Part shown: positions 50,595 to 58,737 of the stretch, in pieces | How the letters are laid out: every line of letters begins with the position of its first letter | How positions within the stretch are numbered: position 1 is the stretch's first letter | Assembly: GCA_963715995.1 (NCBI GenBank) | Contig: OY970283.1 | Span: 1,364,001-1,428,000 of the forward strand | Length of the DNA: 64,000 bases | Direction: 5' to 3' | Origin: DATBDN01 sp963715995 | GTDB taxonomy: Bacteria > Actinomycetota > Thermoleophilia > Solirubrobacterales > Thermoleophilaceae | The notes under the pieces: model-generated | Seen by the model: only the letters and a program-made list of their open reading frames with translations | Database searches by the model: none | Told to the model about the DNA's origin: nothing | Position numbers and translations under genes: made by a program

Positions 50595-51717
50595 GCGGCG
50601 CCCTGTTCCTGTCCGGCGGTACCGGCTTCCTCGGGATGTCGCTGATCGCACGCCTGCTCGAGGCGGGCGACGGGCCCGACATCTTCCTGGCGGTCAGGGC
50701 ACGCGACCAGGCCGAGGCCGACGAGCGCGTGGCGGCCACGCTTGCGCGGCTGTACGAGTCGCCACCGGAGGCTGCCGCGCGCCTGCACGCGGTCCCGGCC
50801 GACCTGACCAGCGCGGGCCTGGGCATCGCACGCAGCCAGCGCGCCACGCTCGCCGCCGAGGTGGAGCGCGTGGTGCACAGCGCAGCCTCGGTGTCGTTCA
50901 CGCTGCCACTGGACGAGGCCCGCGAGATCAACGTCGACGGCACGCGGCGCATGCTGGAGCTGGCGCGCGAGCTGCCGAGGCTGGAGCGCTTCGTGCACGT
51001 GTCGACCGCCTACGTCGCGGGGCGCGCCGCCGGCGCGTTCTGCGAGGCGGACGCGGGCGGCGGCGACTTCCGCAACACCTACGAGCAGTCGAAGGCGGAG
51101 GCCGAGCTGGATCTGGCGGCCGCAGCAGAGACCCTGCCGATCGTCGTCGTGCGGCCGAGCATCGTGGTCGGCGAGTCCGGCTCGGGCTGGACCGCTGCCT
51201 TCAACGTCCTCTACTGGCCGCTCCAGGCGTTCGCGCGCGGGCTGCTCCAGGAGGTCCCGGCCGATCCCGCGGGCATCGTCGACATCGTGCCGGTGGACTA
51301 CGTGGTGAAGGTGATCGAGCGCGCCGCGTTCGCGCCCGCCGTGGCGGACCGGCTGCACGCGGTCGCGGGTGAGTCCGCGCTGCGGGTGGACGCGCTGGTT
51401 GCAGCCGCCGCGGCCGAGCTCGGCCGGCCGCTCCGCGCCTGCTCGCGCGCGGGACGCTGCCCGACGATCACCCGGCTGCGATCTTCGAGCCCTACTTCGA
51501 CATCGCGACCAGCTTCGACGACCGCCGGGTGCGCTCGCTCATGGGAGGCCCCGCGCCGGACCCGGCCGCCTACCTGCCGCAGCTGCTGCGCTTCGCGCGC
51601 GCAGCGCGCTGGGGCAAGCGTGAGATCTCGCGCGAAGCCGCGCGCACCGCGTGGCAGGACGGCGCGCTCAGGCCGCCTCGAGCGCAAGCCCGTCCGGCGG
51701 CGCGATCGCAAGCCTGA
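50591..51717 (+). pseudogene. NAD-dependent SDR/thioester-reductase-like protein, frameshifted
   Basis: The first frame (50591 to about 51437) starts FLSGGTGFLGMSLIARLL and has the extended-SDR signature FVHVSTAYVAG and YEQSKAEAE. The continuation RLLARGTLPDDHPAAIF ... WGKREISREAARTAWQDG is in another frame ending 51717. Adding one C in the CTCCGCGCCTGC tract near 51437 joins them into about 376 aa. The protein resembles reductases that release acyl chains as aldehydes or alcohols. It overlaps fabI by 4 bp. The 3' end overlaps the small five-Cys gene on the other strand. Confidence 0.7.
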
Positions 51718-51916
51718 TCGCCTGTCCGGAGTTGATCGCGACCAGATAGCTGCGAACGCAGCCGTCACAGCGGCACAGGACCACCGACCCGCCAGGCTCC
51801 TCGAGGCAGAACAGCGCCTCGGCGGGCGCGGCGAGGCAGAACGGGCACGCGAACGACGCGCTCACGAGCACATCGACGTCATCGACCGAGAAGCGGGCTG
51901 CGTCGGTCAGGATCAC
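51668..51916 (-). CDS. small five-Cys protein of unknown function (82 aa), copy B
   Basis: The start is GTG 51916 (VILTDAARFSVDDVDVL). CPFC (24-27) and CRCDGC (48-53) give the same five cysteines as copy A at 26926-27174, with one extra Cys at position 37. The same length and 47 of 82 identical positions by hand alignment make it a paralogue. A CCCAC-N4-GTGGG element lies about 62 bp upstream at 51972-51985. It follows the FAS operon convergently, so it may be linked to lipid metabolism, but no function is known. Confidence 0.75.
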   Translation of the reverse strand: MILTDAARFSVDDVDVLVSASFACPFCLAAPAEALFCLEEPGGSVVLCRCDGCVRSYLVAINSGQAIRLAIAPPDGLALEAA

Positions 51917-51971
51917 ACGTCGATCTTGCGCCACGCGCTCGTGGCTGCGAAGGGATCGACGCGGCGAACCA

Positions 51972-51985
51972 CCCACTCAGGTGGG
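51972..51985. promoter_or_regulatory. CCCAC ... GTGGG inverted repeat upstream of small five-Cys gene B
   Basis: CCCAC (51972-51976) and GTGGG (51981-51985) lie 4 bp apart, centred about 62 bp before the GTG start. Copy A has the same arms with no spacer at the same distance. Confidence 0.45.
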
Positions 51986-52008
51986 CGGCTCGCCGGCCGG
52001 GCGAAGCG

Positions 52009-52224
52009 CTACTCGCCGCCCTCGTACTTGAACGAGATCGCGAGCCGTACGCGATAGCTCTTGAGCGCGCCGTTCTCGATCGTCACGTCGTTGCGGACAA
52101 CCTCGGCCACGCGCAGGTCGCGCACGGTCTTGCCGGCGGTCTCGACCGCGTTGCGGGCGGCCTGCTCCCACGACTCCGAGCTGGTGCCGATGACCTCGGT
52201 CACCCGGTACACGCTGTCTGCCAT
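52009..52224 (-). CDS. dodecin (flavin-storage protein)
   Basis: The 71-aa protein reads MADSVYRVTEVIGTSSESWE, then ARNAVETAGKTVRDLRVAEVV, ending RLAISFKYEGGE, a near-classic dodecin. Dodecins form dodecameric shells that bind FMN/FAD or CoA-like ligands and buffer flavins. GGAGGAGG precedes the ATG. The genes on either side are unrelated, so it is likely a stand-alone gene. Confidence 0.92.
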   Translation of the reverse strand: MADSVYRVTEVIGTSSESWEQAARNAVETAGKTVRDLRVAEVVRNDVTIENGALKSYRVRLAISFKYEGGE

Positions 52225-52253
52225 CCCAGCCTCCTCCGTTGGTTGAGGCGACC

Positions 52254-52985
52254 CTATCCGCTGCTGAGCCCAACCGCCTGCGGCCCGCGGTGCCAGGTCA
52301 GCTGCGAGAGCTCGTCCGGCGGCTCGCCCGTGAGCAGCCAGCTGCCGTCGTCGCGCCGGGCGACCAGCCCGCTCGCGACGAGCTCCTTCAGCGCCGTCGT
52401 GACCGACGCCCGCTGGCACCCGACGAGCTGCCCCAGGATCTGGTGGGTCAGGCCAAGCGGCAGCACCACGCCGTCGGCGCTGACCTTGCCCCAGCGCTCG
52501 GCGAGGTACCAGAACAGGACGAGCAGCCGCGTCTCAACCGGTGACAGGCCGAGCAGCGCCTGGTGCACGGCCATCCGCACCGAGCGCCGGATCGCCCGTT
52601 CGAGCAGCACCCCGGTGACCTGGGGAAAGGGCATCAGCGAGTGCCCGAAGTCGTGGTCGAGCACCGCCAGCTCGACCGTCGAGAGCGCATGCCAGAACAC
52701 GTGGCAGTGCACCAGCCCCTCGTCACGAGCGGCCACCGCCGGCTGGAGCACGTCGCCCTCGCCGAGCAGCTCGGTGGAGGTCTGGCCGGCCAGCACGAGG
52801 TCGCGCGCGATCAGACCGCCGAGCACCAGGTAGCCGAGGTGGCCGGGCTCGGACGCGTCGAGCGGGACCTCCCAGACGCCCGGCTCGAGCCGCTTGACGG
52901 GCGCGACGAGCGCGGCGCGCGCGTGCCCGACCAGGGCAGGGGGCACCCGGAGTCCTAGCTCCGGGTCCGCCTCCAATACCCGCAC
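52254..52985 (-). CDS. Crp/Fnr-family transcriptional regulator
   Basis: The protein is about 243 aa (start uncertain: GTG 52985, GTG 53054 or a codon further up to 53087). It has a cyclic-nucleotide-binding-like barrel (PGHLGYLVLGGLIARDLVL, STELLGEGDVLQP) and a Crp-type HTH (LPLGLTHQILGQLVGCQRAS VTTALKELVASGLV, split here). It is divergent from the hydrogenase operon, and the tandem GTTG-N5-CAAC sites lie in between, so it is a strong candidate regulator of the hydrogenase genes. Confidence 0.82.
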   Translation of the reverse strand: MRVLEADPELGLRVPPALVGHARAALVAPVKRLEPGVWEVPLDASEPGHLGYLVLGGLIARDLVLAGQTSTELLGEGDVLQPAVAARDEGLVHCHVFWHALSTVELAVLDHDFGHSLMPFPQVTGVLLERAIRRSVRMAVHQALLGLSPVETRLLVLFWYLAERWGKVSADGVVLPLGLTHQILGQLVGCQRASVTTALKELVASGLVARRDDGSWLLTGEPPDELSQLTWHRGPQAVGLSSG

Positions 52986-53075
52986 CGCTGCCGTGATCTG
53001 GGCCCTCCGGACGGGGTTGCAGGATTGCCCCCACGCCGCGTTTCCGACTCGCACCCTAGACCGCAAAGTGCGGAG

Positions 53076-53101
53076 GTTGCAAGGCAACGTTGGAAATCAA
53101 C
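53076..53101. promoter_or_regulatory. two abutting 13-bp GTTG-N5-CAAC palindromes
   Basis: GTTG-CAAGG-CAAC (53076-53088) is directly followed by GTTG-GAAAT-CAAC (53089-53101). They lie between the divergent Crp-like gene and the hydrogenase operon. The form (short dyad, 5-bp spacer) fits a Crp/Fnr-type site, and the tandem arrangement suggests cooperative binding by the adjacent regulator. Confidence 0.65.
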
Positions 53102-53167
53102 GTACGGCTTTGGCGGCTCGCTCATCCGGCGTAGGTTGCCCCCGGCAGCGAAATCGAGACCAGAGGG

Positions 53168-53458
53168 GTGGTGGGGCAGATCTGCCTCGCAATACCAGGT
53201 CAGGTCATAGACGTGGTCGACGAGCAGAACCGCCTGGCGCAGGTGGACGTCGCCGGCGTGCGGCGCACGATCAACATCGGCCTGCTGGACGAGGACGGCG
53301 TCGGCGCGCACCCGGGTGACTGGGTGCTGATCCACGTCGGCTTCGCGCTCTCGAAGGTCGACGAGGAGGAGGCACACGCCACGCTCGGGCTGCTTCAGGG
53401 CATGGGGGCCGAGTACGAGCAGGAGCTCGAGGAGCTGAAGGCGAGCCTGATCGAGTGA
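53168..53458 (+). CDS. hypC: hydrogenase maturation factor HypC
   Basis: The 96-aa protein contains ICLAIPGQVIDVVDEQNRLAQVDVAGVRR (given in parts: ICLAIPGQV, AQVDVAGVRR) and HVGFALSKVDEEEA. HypC normally needs Cys immediately after the initiator Met; here GTG 53168 or 53171 put Cys at position 6 or 5, and the codon at the expected Met position is ATC. Either an unusual start or an N-terminal change is present. HypC delivers the Fe(CN)2CO unit from HypD to the large subunit. Confidence 0.85.
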   Translation: MVGQICLAIPGQVIDVVDEQNRLAQVDVAGVRRTINIGLLDEDGVGAHPGDWVLIHVGFALSKVDEEEAHATLGLLQGMGAEYEQELEELKASLIE

Positions 53459-53670
53459 GCGAGCCCGCCTGCACATCGGACCACTGCATCACCTGTGGCG
53501 ACGACGGTGTTCCGATGGCGGTACTCGCGATCGACGAGGCGCGCGGCCTGGCGCTCTGCGTCGACGGCGACGGCGCTAAGAGCACCGTCGAGATCGAGCT
53601 GGTGCTGCCGGTCGCGACCGGCGACGAGCTGCTCGTTCATGCCGGCACGGCGCTTGTGAGGCTCGCATGA
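53455..53670 (+). CDS. second HypC/HupF-like maturation protein
   Basis: The 71-aa protein has CITCGDDGVPMAVLAIDE and a C-terminal HAGTALVRLA, resembling HypC/HupF-type small maturation proteins that in some actinobacteria are fused to a SIS-domain isomerase. GTG 53455 overlaps hypC by 4 bp. A SIS-domain gene lies at the end of this same operon. It may be a second chaperone for the group 1h subunit. Confidence 0.72.
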   Translation: MSEPACTSDHCITCGDDGVPMAVLAIDEARGLALCVDGDGAKSTVEIELVLPVATGDELLVHAGTALVRLA

Positions 53671-54782
53671 GGTTCGTCGACGAGTTCCGCGACCCCGAGC
53701 TCGGCCGTGTGCTTGCCACCGAGATCCTGAGCTCGGTCGAGCCCGGCCGCCACTACAAGTTCATGGAGGTCTGCGGCGGGCACACGCACTCGATCTACAA
53801 GTACGGGATCGACGATCTGCTGCCGGAGAACGTCGAGCTGGTGCACGGCCCCGGCTGCCCGGTCTGCGTGATCCCGATGGGGCGCGTGGACGACGGCATC
53901 GCCGTGGCGCGCGAGCCCGGCGTGATCTTCACCTGCTTCGGCGACATGATGCGCATCCCGGGCTCGGACGGCAGCCTGCTCGACGCGAAGGCCGAGGGCG
54001 CCGACATCCGGATGGTCTACTCGCCGCTCGACGCCCTGCGGATCGCGAAGCAGAACCCGGACCGCGACGTCGTGTTCTTCGCGATCGGCTTCGAGACGAC
54101 CGCGCCGTCGACCGCGCTCACGCTCAAGCGCGCGAAGGCCGAGGGCGTCCGGAACTTCTTCTGCATGTGCAGCCACGTCACGATCGTGCCGCCGCTGCGC
54201 GCCCTGCTCGACTCGCCCGACCTGCGCCTGGACGGCTTCATCGGCCCCGGGCACGTGTCGACGGTCGTCGGCGCGCGGCCGTTCGAGTTCATCCCCGCCG
54301 ACTACGAGAAGCCGGTCGTGATCGCAGGCTTCGAGCCGCTCGACATCCTGCACGCGATCAGCATGCTGCTGGCTCAGATTCGCGGCGGGCGCTGCGAGGT
54401 CGAGAACCAGTACAAGCGCGTCGTCCCCTACGAGGGCAACATGCGCGCGCTCGAGGTGATGGCCGAGGTGTTCGAGCTGCGCCCGCACTTCGAGTGGCGC
54501 GGCCTGGGCTTCATCTCGCACAGCGGCCTCAAGCTCTCGGACGCCTACGCCGAGCTCGACGCCGAGCAGCGCTACAGCGTGCCGGGCATCCGCGTGGCCG
54601 ACCCGAAGGCATGCCAGTGCGGCGAGGTGCTCAAGGGCGTGATCAAGCCGTGGGAGTGCAAGGTGTTCGGCACCGCCTGCACGCCCGAGCGCCCGATCGG
54701 CACCTGCATGGTCTCGTCCGAGGGCGCCTGCGCGGCGTACTACAACTTCGGCCGCTTCGCGCGCGAGCGGGAGGTTGTGTGA
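53667..54782 (+). CDS. hypD: hydrogenase maturation protein HypD
   Basis: The 371-aa protein has the HypD hallmarks KFMEVCGGHTHSIYKYGIDD, HGPGCPVCVIPMGRVDD and several conserved cysteines (CQCGEVLKG, GTACTPERPIGTCMVSSEGAC in part). HypD binds an Fe-S cluster and HypC to assemble the iron cyanide ligand. ATGA overlap with the previous gene. Confidence 0.94.
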   Translation: MRFVDEFRDPELGRVLATEILSSVEPGRHYKFMEVCGGHTHSIYKYGIDDLLPENVELVHGPGCPVCVIPMGRVDDGIAVAREPGVIFTCFGDMMRIPGSDGSLLDAKAEGADIRMVYSPLDALRIAKQNPDRDVVFFAIGFETTAPSTALTLKRAKAEGVRNFFCMCSHVTIVPPLRALLDSPDLRLDGFIGPGHVSTVVGARPFEFIPADYEKPVVIAGFEPLDILHAISMLLAQIRGGRCEVENQYKRVVPYEGNMRALEVMAEVFELRPHFEWRGLGFISHSGLKLSDAYAELDAEQRYSVPGIRVADPKACQCGEVLKGVIKPWECKVFGTACTPERPIGTCMVSSEGACAAYYNFGRFAREREVV

Positions 54783-55861
54783 CCGTCACCGCGCGCGAGG
54801 AGCGCATCCTCGCGATCATCGAGACCGCGCGCTCGAAGCGGCCCAAGTTCCGCGACGACCACATCACGATGGCCCACGGAGCCGGCGGCAAGGCAACGAA
54901 CGGGCTGATCGAAGGGCTGTTCGCGCCCGCGTTCGCCTCGGAGACGCTCGACGCGATGGGTGACGCCGGCTTCCTCACCGTCGGTGACACGGAGCTCGCG
55001 ATGACAACCGACAGTTTCGTCGTCAAGCCGATCCGGTTCCCGGGCGGCTCGATCGGCGAGCTGGCGGTGAACGGCACCGTCAACGACCTCGCCGTCGCGG
55101 GCGCCAGGCCGCTCGCGCTGACCCTGTCGCTGGTGCTCGAGGAGGGCCTGCCCGCCGACGAGCTCCGCGCCGAGGTCGACGCGATTGCCGCGGCGGCGAG
55201 CGAGGCGGGCGTGCAGGTGATCGCCGGTGACACGAAGGTGGTCGAGCGCGGTCACTGCGACTCGATGTACATCTGCACCGCCGGCGTCGGCGCCCGCGAC
55301 CCACGCGCGCGGCTTGCCACGGACGCGCTGCGCCCGGGCGACCGCGTGCTGCTGTCCGGCGCGATCGGCGCGCACGGCACCGCGATCATGCTCGCCCGCG
55401 GCGAGTTCGAGCTGGACGCCGCGATCGAGTCAGACACCTGTTCCTTGTGGCCGGCCGCCGACGCCCTCCTCGATACGGCCGGCCCTGCTCTTCGCTGCAT
55501 GCGCGACGCAACGCGCGGCGGCGTCGCCTCGGTGATGAACGAGCTGGCGCGCGCGTCCGGCGTGGCGATGATCGTGCGCGAGTCGCAGGTGCCCGTGGAC
55601 CCCGCGGTCCTGGGCGCCTCGGAGATCTTGGGGATCGATCCGATGTACGTGGCCAACGAAGGCAAGCTCGTCGCCTTCGTCGCGCCCGATGCGGCGGACG
55701 AGGCGCTCGCGGCCCTGCGGTCGGTGCCCGGGTGCGAGGAGGCGGCGGAGATCGGCGAGGTGCGAACCGATCCGCCGGGGATGGTGCTGGTCGAGACGAG
55801 TTTCGGCGGCAAGCGGGTGATGGACCAATTGGTCGGCGATCCGCTGCCGCGTATCTGTTGA
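54779..55861 (+). CDS. hypE: hydrogenase maturation protein HypE
   Basis: The 360-aa protein has HGAGGKATNGLIEGLF near the N-terminus, GDTELAMTTDSFVVKPI, and the AIR-synthase-like VNDLAVAGARPLALTLS. It ends with PRIC, the conserved C-terminal cysteine that is carbamoylated and dehydrated to thiocyanate to give the CN ligand. GTG 54779 overlaps hypD by 4 bp. Confidence 0.95.
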   Translation: MTVTAREERILAIIETARSKRPKFRDDHITMAHGAGGKATNGLIEGLFAPAFASETLDAMGDAGFLTVGDTELAMTTDSFVVKPIRFPGGSIGELAVNGTVNDLAVAGARPLALTLSLVLEEGLPADELRAEVDAIAAAASEAGVQVIAGDTKVVERGHCDSMYICTAGVGARDPRARLATDALRPGDRVLLSGAIGAHGTAIMLARGEFELDAAIESDTCSLWPAADALLDTAGPALRCMRDATRGGVASVMNELARASGVAMIVRESQVPVDPAVLGASEILGIDPMYVANEGKLVAFVAPDAADEALAALRSVPGCEEAAEIGEVRTDPPGMVLVETSFGGKRVMDQLVGDPLPRIC

Positions 55862-55877
55862 GAGGTGAGGAGGCCGG

Positions 55878-56936
55878 ATGAGCACAGCAGCAGCGCTTGA
55901 CCACTTCAAGGAGACAGAGGGGGTCACCGCTCACGTTCTCTGGATGACGACCGGCCTCAGCTGCGAGGGCGACTCGGTGGCCATGACGTCGGCCACCAAC
56001 CCGAGCCTCGAGGACATCATCACCCAGGCGATCCCTGGCATGCCCAAGGTCGTGGTGCACAACCAGGTCATCGCCTACGAGGTGGGCGACGAGTACATCC
56101 AGGCCTGGTTCGACGCCGAGGAGGGCAAGCTCGACCCGTTCGTGCTGGTCATCGAGGGATCGCTCGGCAACGAGAAGATCAACGGCGAGGGCCACTGGAC
56201 CGGTTTCGGGGTGAACTCCGCCAACGGCCAGCCGATCACCACCAACGAGTGGATCGACCGGCTTGCGCCGAAGGCCGCGGCCGTGGTCGCGGTGGGCACG
56301 TGCGCCACCTACGGCGGCATCCCCGCGATGAAGAACAACCCCACCGGCGCGATGGGCGTCCCGGACTACCTCGGCTGGCAGTGGAAGTCGAAGGCCAACC
56401 TGCCGGTGGTCTGCATCCCGGGTTGCCCGGCGCAGCCGGACAACATGACCGAGGTGCTGCTCTACCTGGCGCTGCACCTGGCCGGCCTGGCGCCGGCTCC
56501 CGCGCTCGACGAGCAGCTGCGCCCGACCTGGCTCTTCGGCCGGACCGTCCGCGAGGGCTGCAACCGCGCCGGCTTCGCCGAGGAGGGCAGCTACGCCACC
56601 GAGTACGGGTCCGACCATCGCTGCCTGGTGAAGCTCGGCTGCAAGGGGCCGGTGGTCAAGTGCAACGTGCCCGTGCGCGGCTGGGTCAACGGCATCGGCG
56701 GCTGCCCCAACGTGGGCGGCATCTGCATGGCCTGCACGATGCCCGGCTTCCCCGACAAGTACATGCCGTTCATGGACCCGGATCCGTGGGGGTCGGCTGA
56801 CACGTACGTCATGAAGTACACGTACGGCCCGATCGTGCGCTTCTTCCGCAACCGGCACATGAAGACGAAGGAGCAGGAGCCCGAGTGGCGTCACAACAAG
56901 CCCGAGCTCACCACCGGCTATTCGAAGCGCTGGTAA
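55878..56936 (+). CDS. hhyS: [NiFe]-hydrogenase small subunit, group 1h
   Basis: The 352-aa protein is an actinobacterial high-affinity type. The proximal-cluster site is GLSCEGDSVAM: Cys29 and Asp32 instead of C-x-x-C, as known for this group. Further ligands appear at Cys142 (GTCATYGG) and Cys183 (IPGCPAQPD), and in the later region CNRAGF, CLVKLGC, KCNVP, GCPNVGGICMAC. There is no Tat signal, so it is cytoplasmic. GAGGTGAGGAGG precedes ATG 55878. It transfers electrons from the large subunit. Confidence 0.92.
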   Translation: MSTAAALDHFKETEGVTAHVLWMTTGLSCEGDSVAMTSATNPSLEDIITQAIPGMPKVVVHNQVIAYEVGDEYIQAWFDAEEGKLDPFVLVIEGSLGNEKINGEGHWTGFGVNSANGQPITTNEWIDRLAPKAAAVVAVGTCATYGGIPAMKNNPTGAMGVPDYLGWQWKSKANLPVVCIPGCPAQPDNMTEVLLYLALHLAGLAPAPALDEQLRPTWLFGRTVREGCNRAGFAEEGSYATEYGSDHRCLVKLGCKGPVVKCNVPVRGWVNGIGGCPNVGGICMACTMPGFPDKYMPFMDPDPWGSADTYVMKYTYGPIVRFFRNRHMKTKEQEPEWRHNKPELTTGYSKRW

Positions 56937-56954
56937 GGCGCGAGAGGAACTGAC

Positions 56955-58733
56955 ATGGCAACGATTGAGAGCCCACGCGACCAGAAGGTCATGGTCAAGG
57001 AGATGTCCTGGGACCCGATCACCCGCATCGTCGGGTCGCTCGGGATCCACACGGAGATCGACTTCTCCAACCAGACGGTGAACAAGTGCTACTCGACGTC
57101 GATGGTCTTCCGGGGCTTCGACATCTTCATGAAGGGCATCGACCCTCGTGACGCGCACTTCATCACCAGCCGCATCTGCGGCATCTGCGGCGACAACCAC
57201 TGCACGTGCTCGTGCCTGAACCAGAACATGGCCTACGGCGTCAAGCCGCCGGTCCTGGGCGATCTGGCGTTCAACCTGGCCGAGACAGCGGACTACATCT
57301 TCGACCACGCGATCTTCAACGACTGCATGGCGAACGTGGACTTCTGCGAGCAGATGGTGAAGGAGACCAACCCGACGCTGCTTCGCACCGCGGAGTCCAC
57401 CTCGGCGCCGCACTCCGACATCCACGGCTACAAGACGATCGCCGACATCATGCGGGCTCTCAACCCGTTCACCGGCGAGTTCTATCTGGAGACGCTGCAT
57501 GTCGCGCGCTACACGCGCGAGATGTACTGCCTCTTCGGCGGGCGGCACACGCACCCGTCGACGATCATGCCGGGCGGCTGTAGCGCGGACATCACGCATC
57601 AGACGCTCACCGAGTACTACGTGCGCCTCATGAAGTACTTCGACTACGTGAAGCGCAGCGTGCCCATGCACGACGACCTGTACGACTTCTTCCTTCAGGC
57701 GCTGCCCGGGTACGACATGGTCGGCTACCGCGACACGAACCTCGTCAACTGGGGCTCGTTCGACGATCCGGACTACGTCGACTACAGCTACGCGAACATG
57801 ACCGACTGGGGGCGCAAGCGCTACATCACCCCCGGCATCGCGATCAACGGCGAGCTGATCACCACCGACCTGGTCGAGATCAACCTGGCGATCCGGATCC
57901 TGCTCGGGTCGTCCTACTTCGACTCGTGGGAGAACGAGCCGACGCTGGTGACCAAGGATCCACTTGGCAACCCGGTTGACAAGAACCATCCGTGGAACAA
58001 GGTCACGCTGCCGAAGCCACAGAAGCGCGACTTCGCCGACAAGTACACGTGGGTCGTGTCGCCGCGCATCTACGACAAGCGCACCGACACGCACGTCTGC
58101 TGTGACACCGGCGGCGGCCCGTTCGCGCGTCAGTGGTGCACGGCGAAGGCGGGGCTCGTTGACTTCGGCTACGCGAAGGCCACCGGCCACTCGATCCAGA
58201 TGACGCTGCCGCGCTCCGCGAGCTTCCCGTCGATGGACCTCGAGTGGCACGTGCCCGAGAAGTCGAACGCGATCGAGCGCGACCGCGCCCGCACCTACCA
58301 CCAGGCCTACTCGGCGCTGATCGCGCTGCACTGCCTGGAGCGGGCGTTCGGCGAGGTCAACGCCGGCCGGACCAAGAGCTGGAACGAGTTCACCGTTCCG
58401 GACGAGGCCGTCAGCTGCGGCTTCCACGAGGCGGCGCGCGGCGTCCTCTCGCATCACATGGTCATCAAGGACGGCAAGATCGCCAACTACCAGCCCTACC
58501 CGCCGACGCCGTGGAATGCCAGCCCGCGCGACGTCTACGGGACTCCCGGCCCCTACGAGGATGCGGTGCAGAACACGCCGATCTTCGAGGAGAACGGCCC
58601 GGAGAATTTCAAGGGCGTCGACATCATGCGAGCGGTCCGCTCGTTCGACCCGTGCCTGCCGTGCGGCGTGCACATGTACAACGGGAAGGGCAAGGTCCGC
58701 AAGGTGGTCCACACCCCGACGGCGTTCGCGTAG
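56955..58733 (+). CDS. hhyL: [NiFe]-hydrogenase large subunit, group 1h
   Basis: The 592-aa subunit has the L1 motif RICGICGDNHC (Cys75, Cys78) and the L2 motif SFDPCLPCGVH (Cys567, Cys570, His573). A 19-residue C-terminal tail after His573 is presumably removed by the protease at 61981. It oxidises trace hydrogen, feeding respiration during starvation in this group. All four Ni ligand cysteines are present. Confidence 0.93.
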   Translation: MATIESPRDQKVMVKEMSWDPITRIVGSLGIHTEIDFSNQTVNKCYSTSMVFRGFDIFMKGIDPRDAHFITSRICGICGDNHCTCSCLNQNMAYGVKPPVLGDLAFNLAETADYIFDHAIFNDCMANVDFCEQMVKETNPTLLRTAESTSAPHSDIHGYKTIADIMRALNPFTGEFYLETLHVARYTREMYCLFGGRHTHPSTIMPGGCSADITHQTLTEYYVRLMKYFDYVKRSVPMHDDLYDFFLQALPGYDMVGYRDTNLVNWGSFDDPDYVDYSYANMTDWGRKRYITPGIAINGELITTDLVEINLAIRILLGSSYFDSWENEPTLVTKDPLGNPVDKNHPWNKVTLPKPQKRDFADKYTWVVSPRIYDKRTDTHVCCDTGGGPFARQWCTAKAGLVDFGYAKATGHSIQMTLPRSASFPSMDLEWHVPEKSNAIERDRARTYHQAYSALIALHCLERAFGEVNAGRTKSWNEFTVPDEAVSCGFHEAARGVLSHHMVIKDGKIANYQPYPPTPWNASPRDVYGTPGPYEDAVQNTPIFEENGPENFKGVDIMRAVRSFDPCLPCGVHMYNGKGKVRKVVHTPTAFA

Positions 58734-58737
58734 GGCG

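Noticed and set aside
55386..58712. Very long (1108-codon) open frame on the minus strand across the hydrogenase genes
   Set aside because: It is antisense to hypE, hhyS and hhyL, which have strong motifs, and its sequence is repetitive and Arg/Asp/Val-rich, as expected for high-GC shadow frames.
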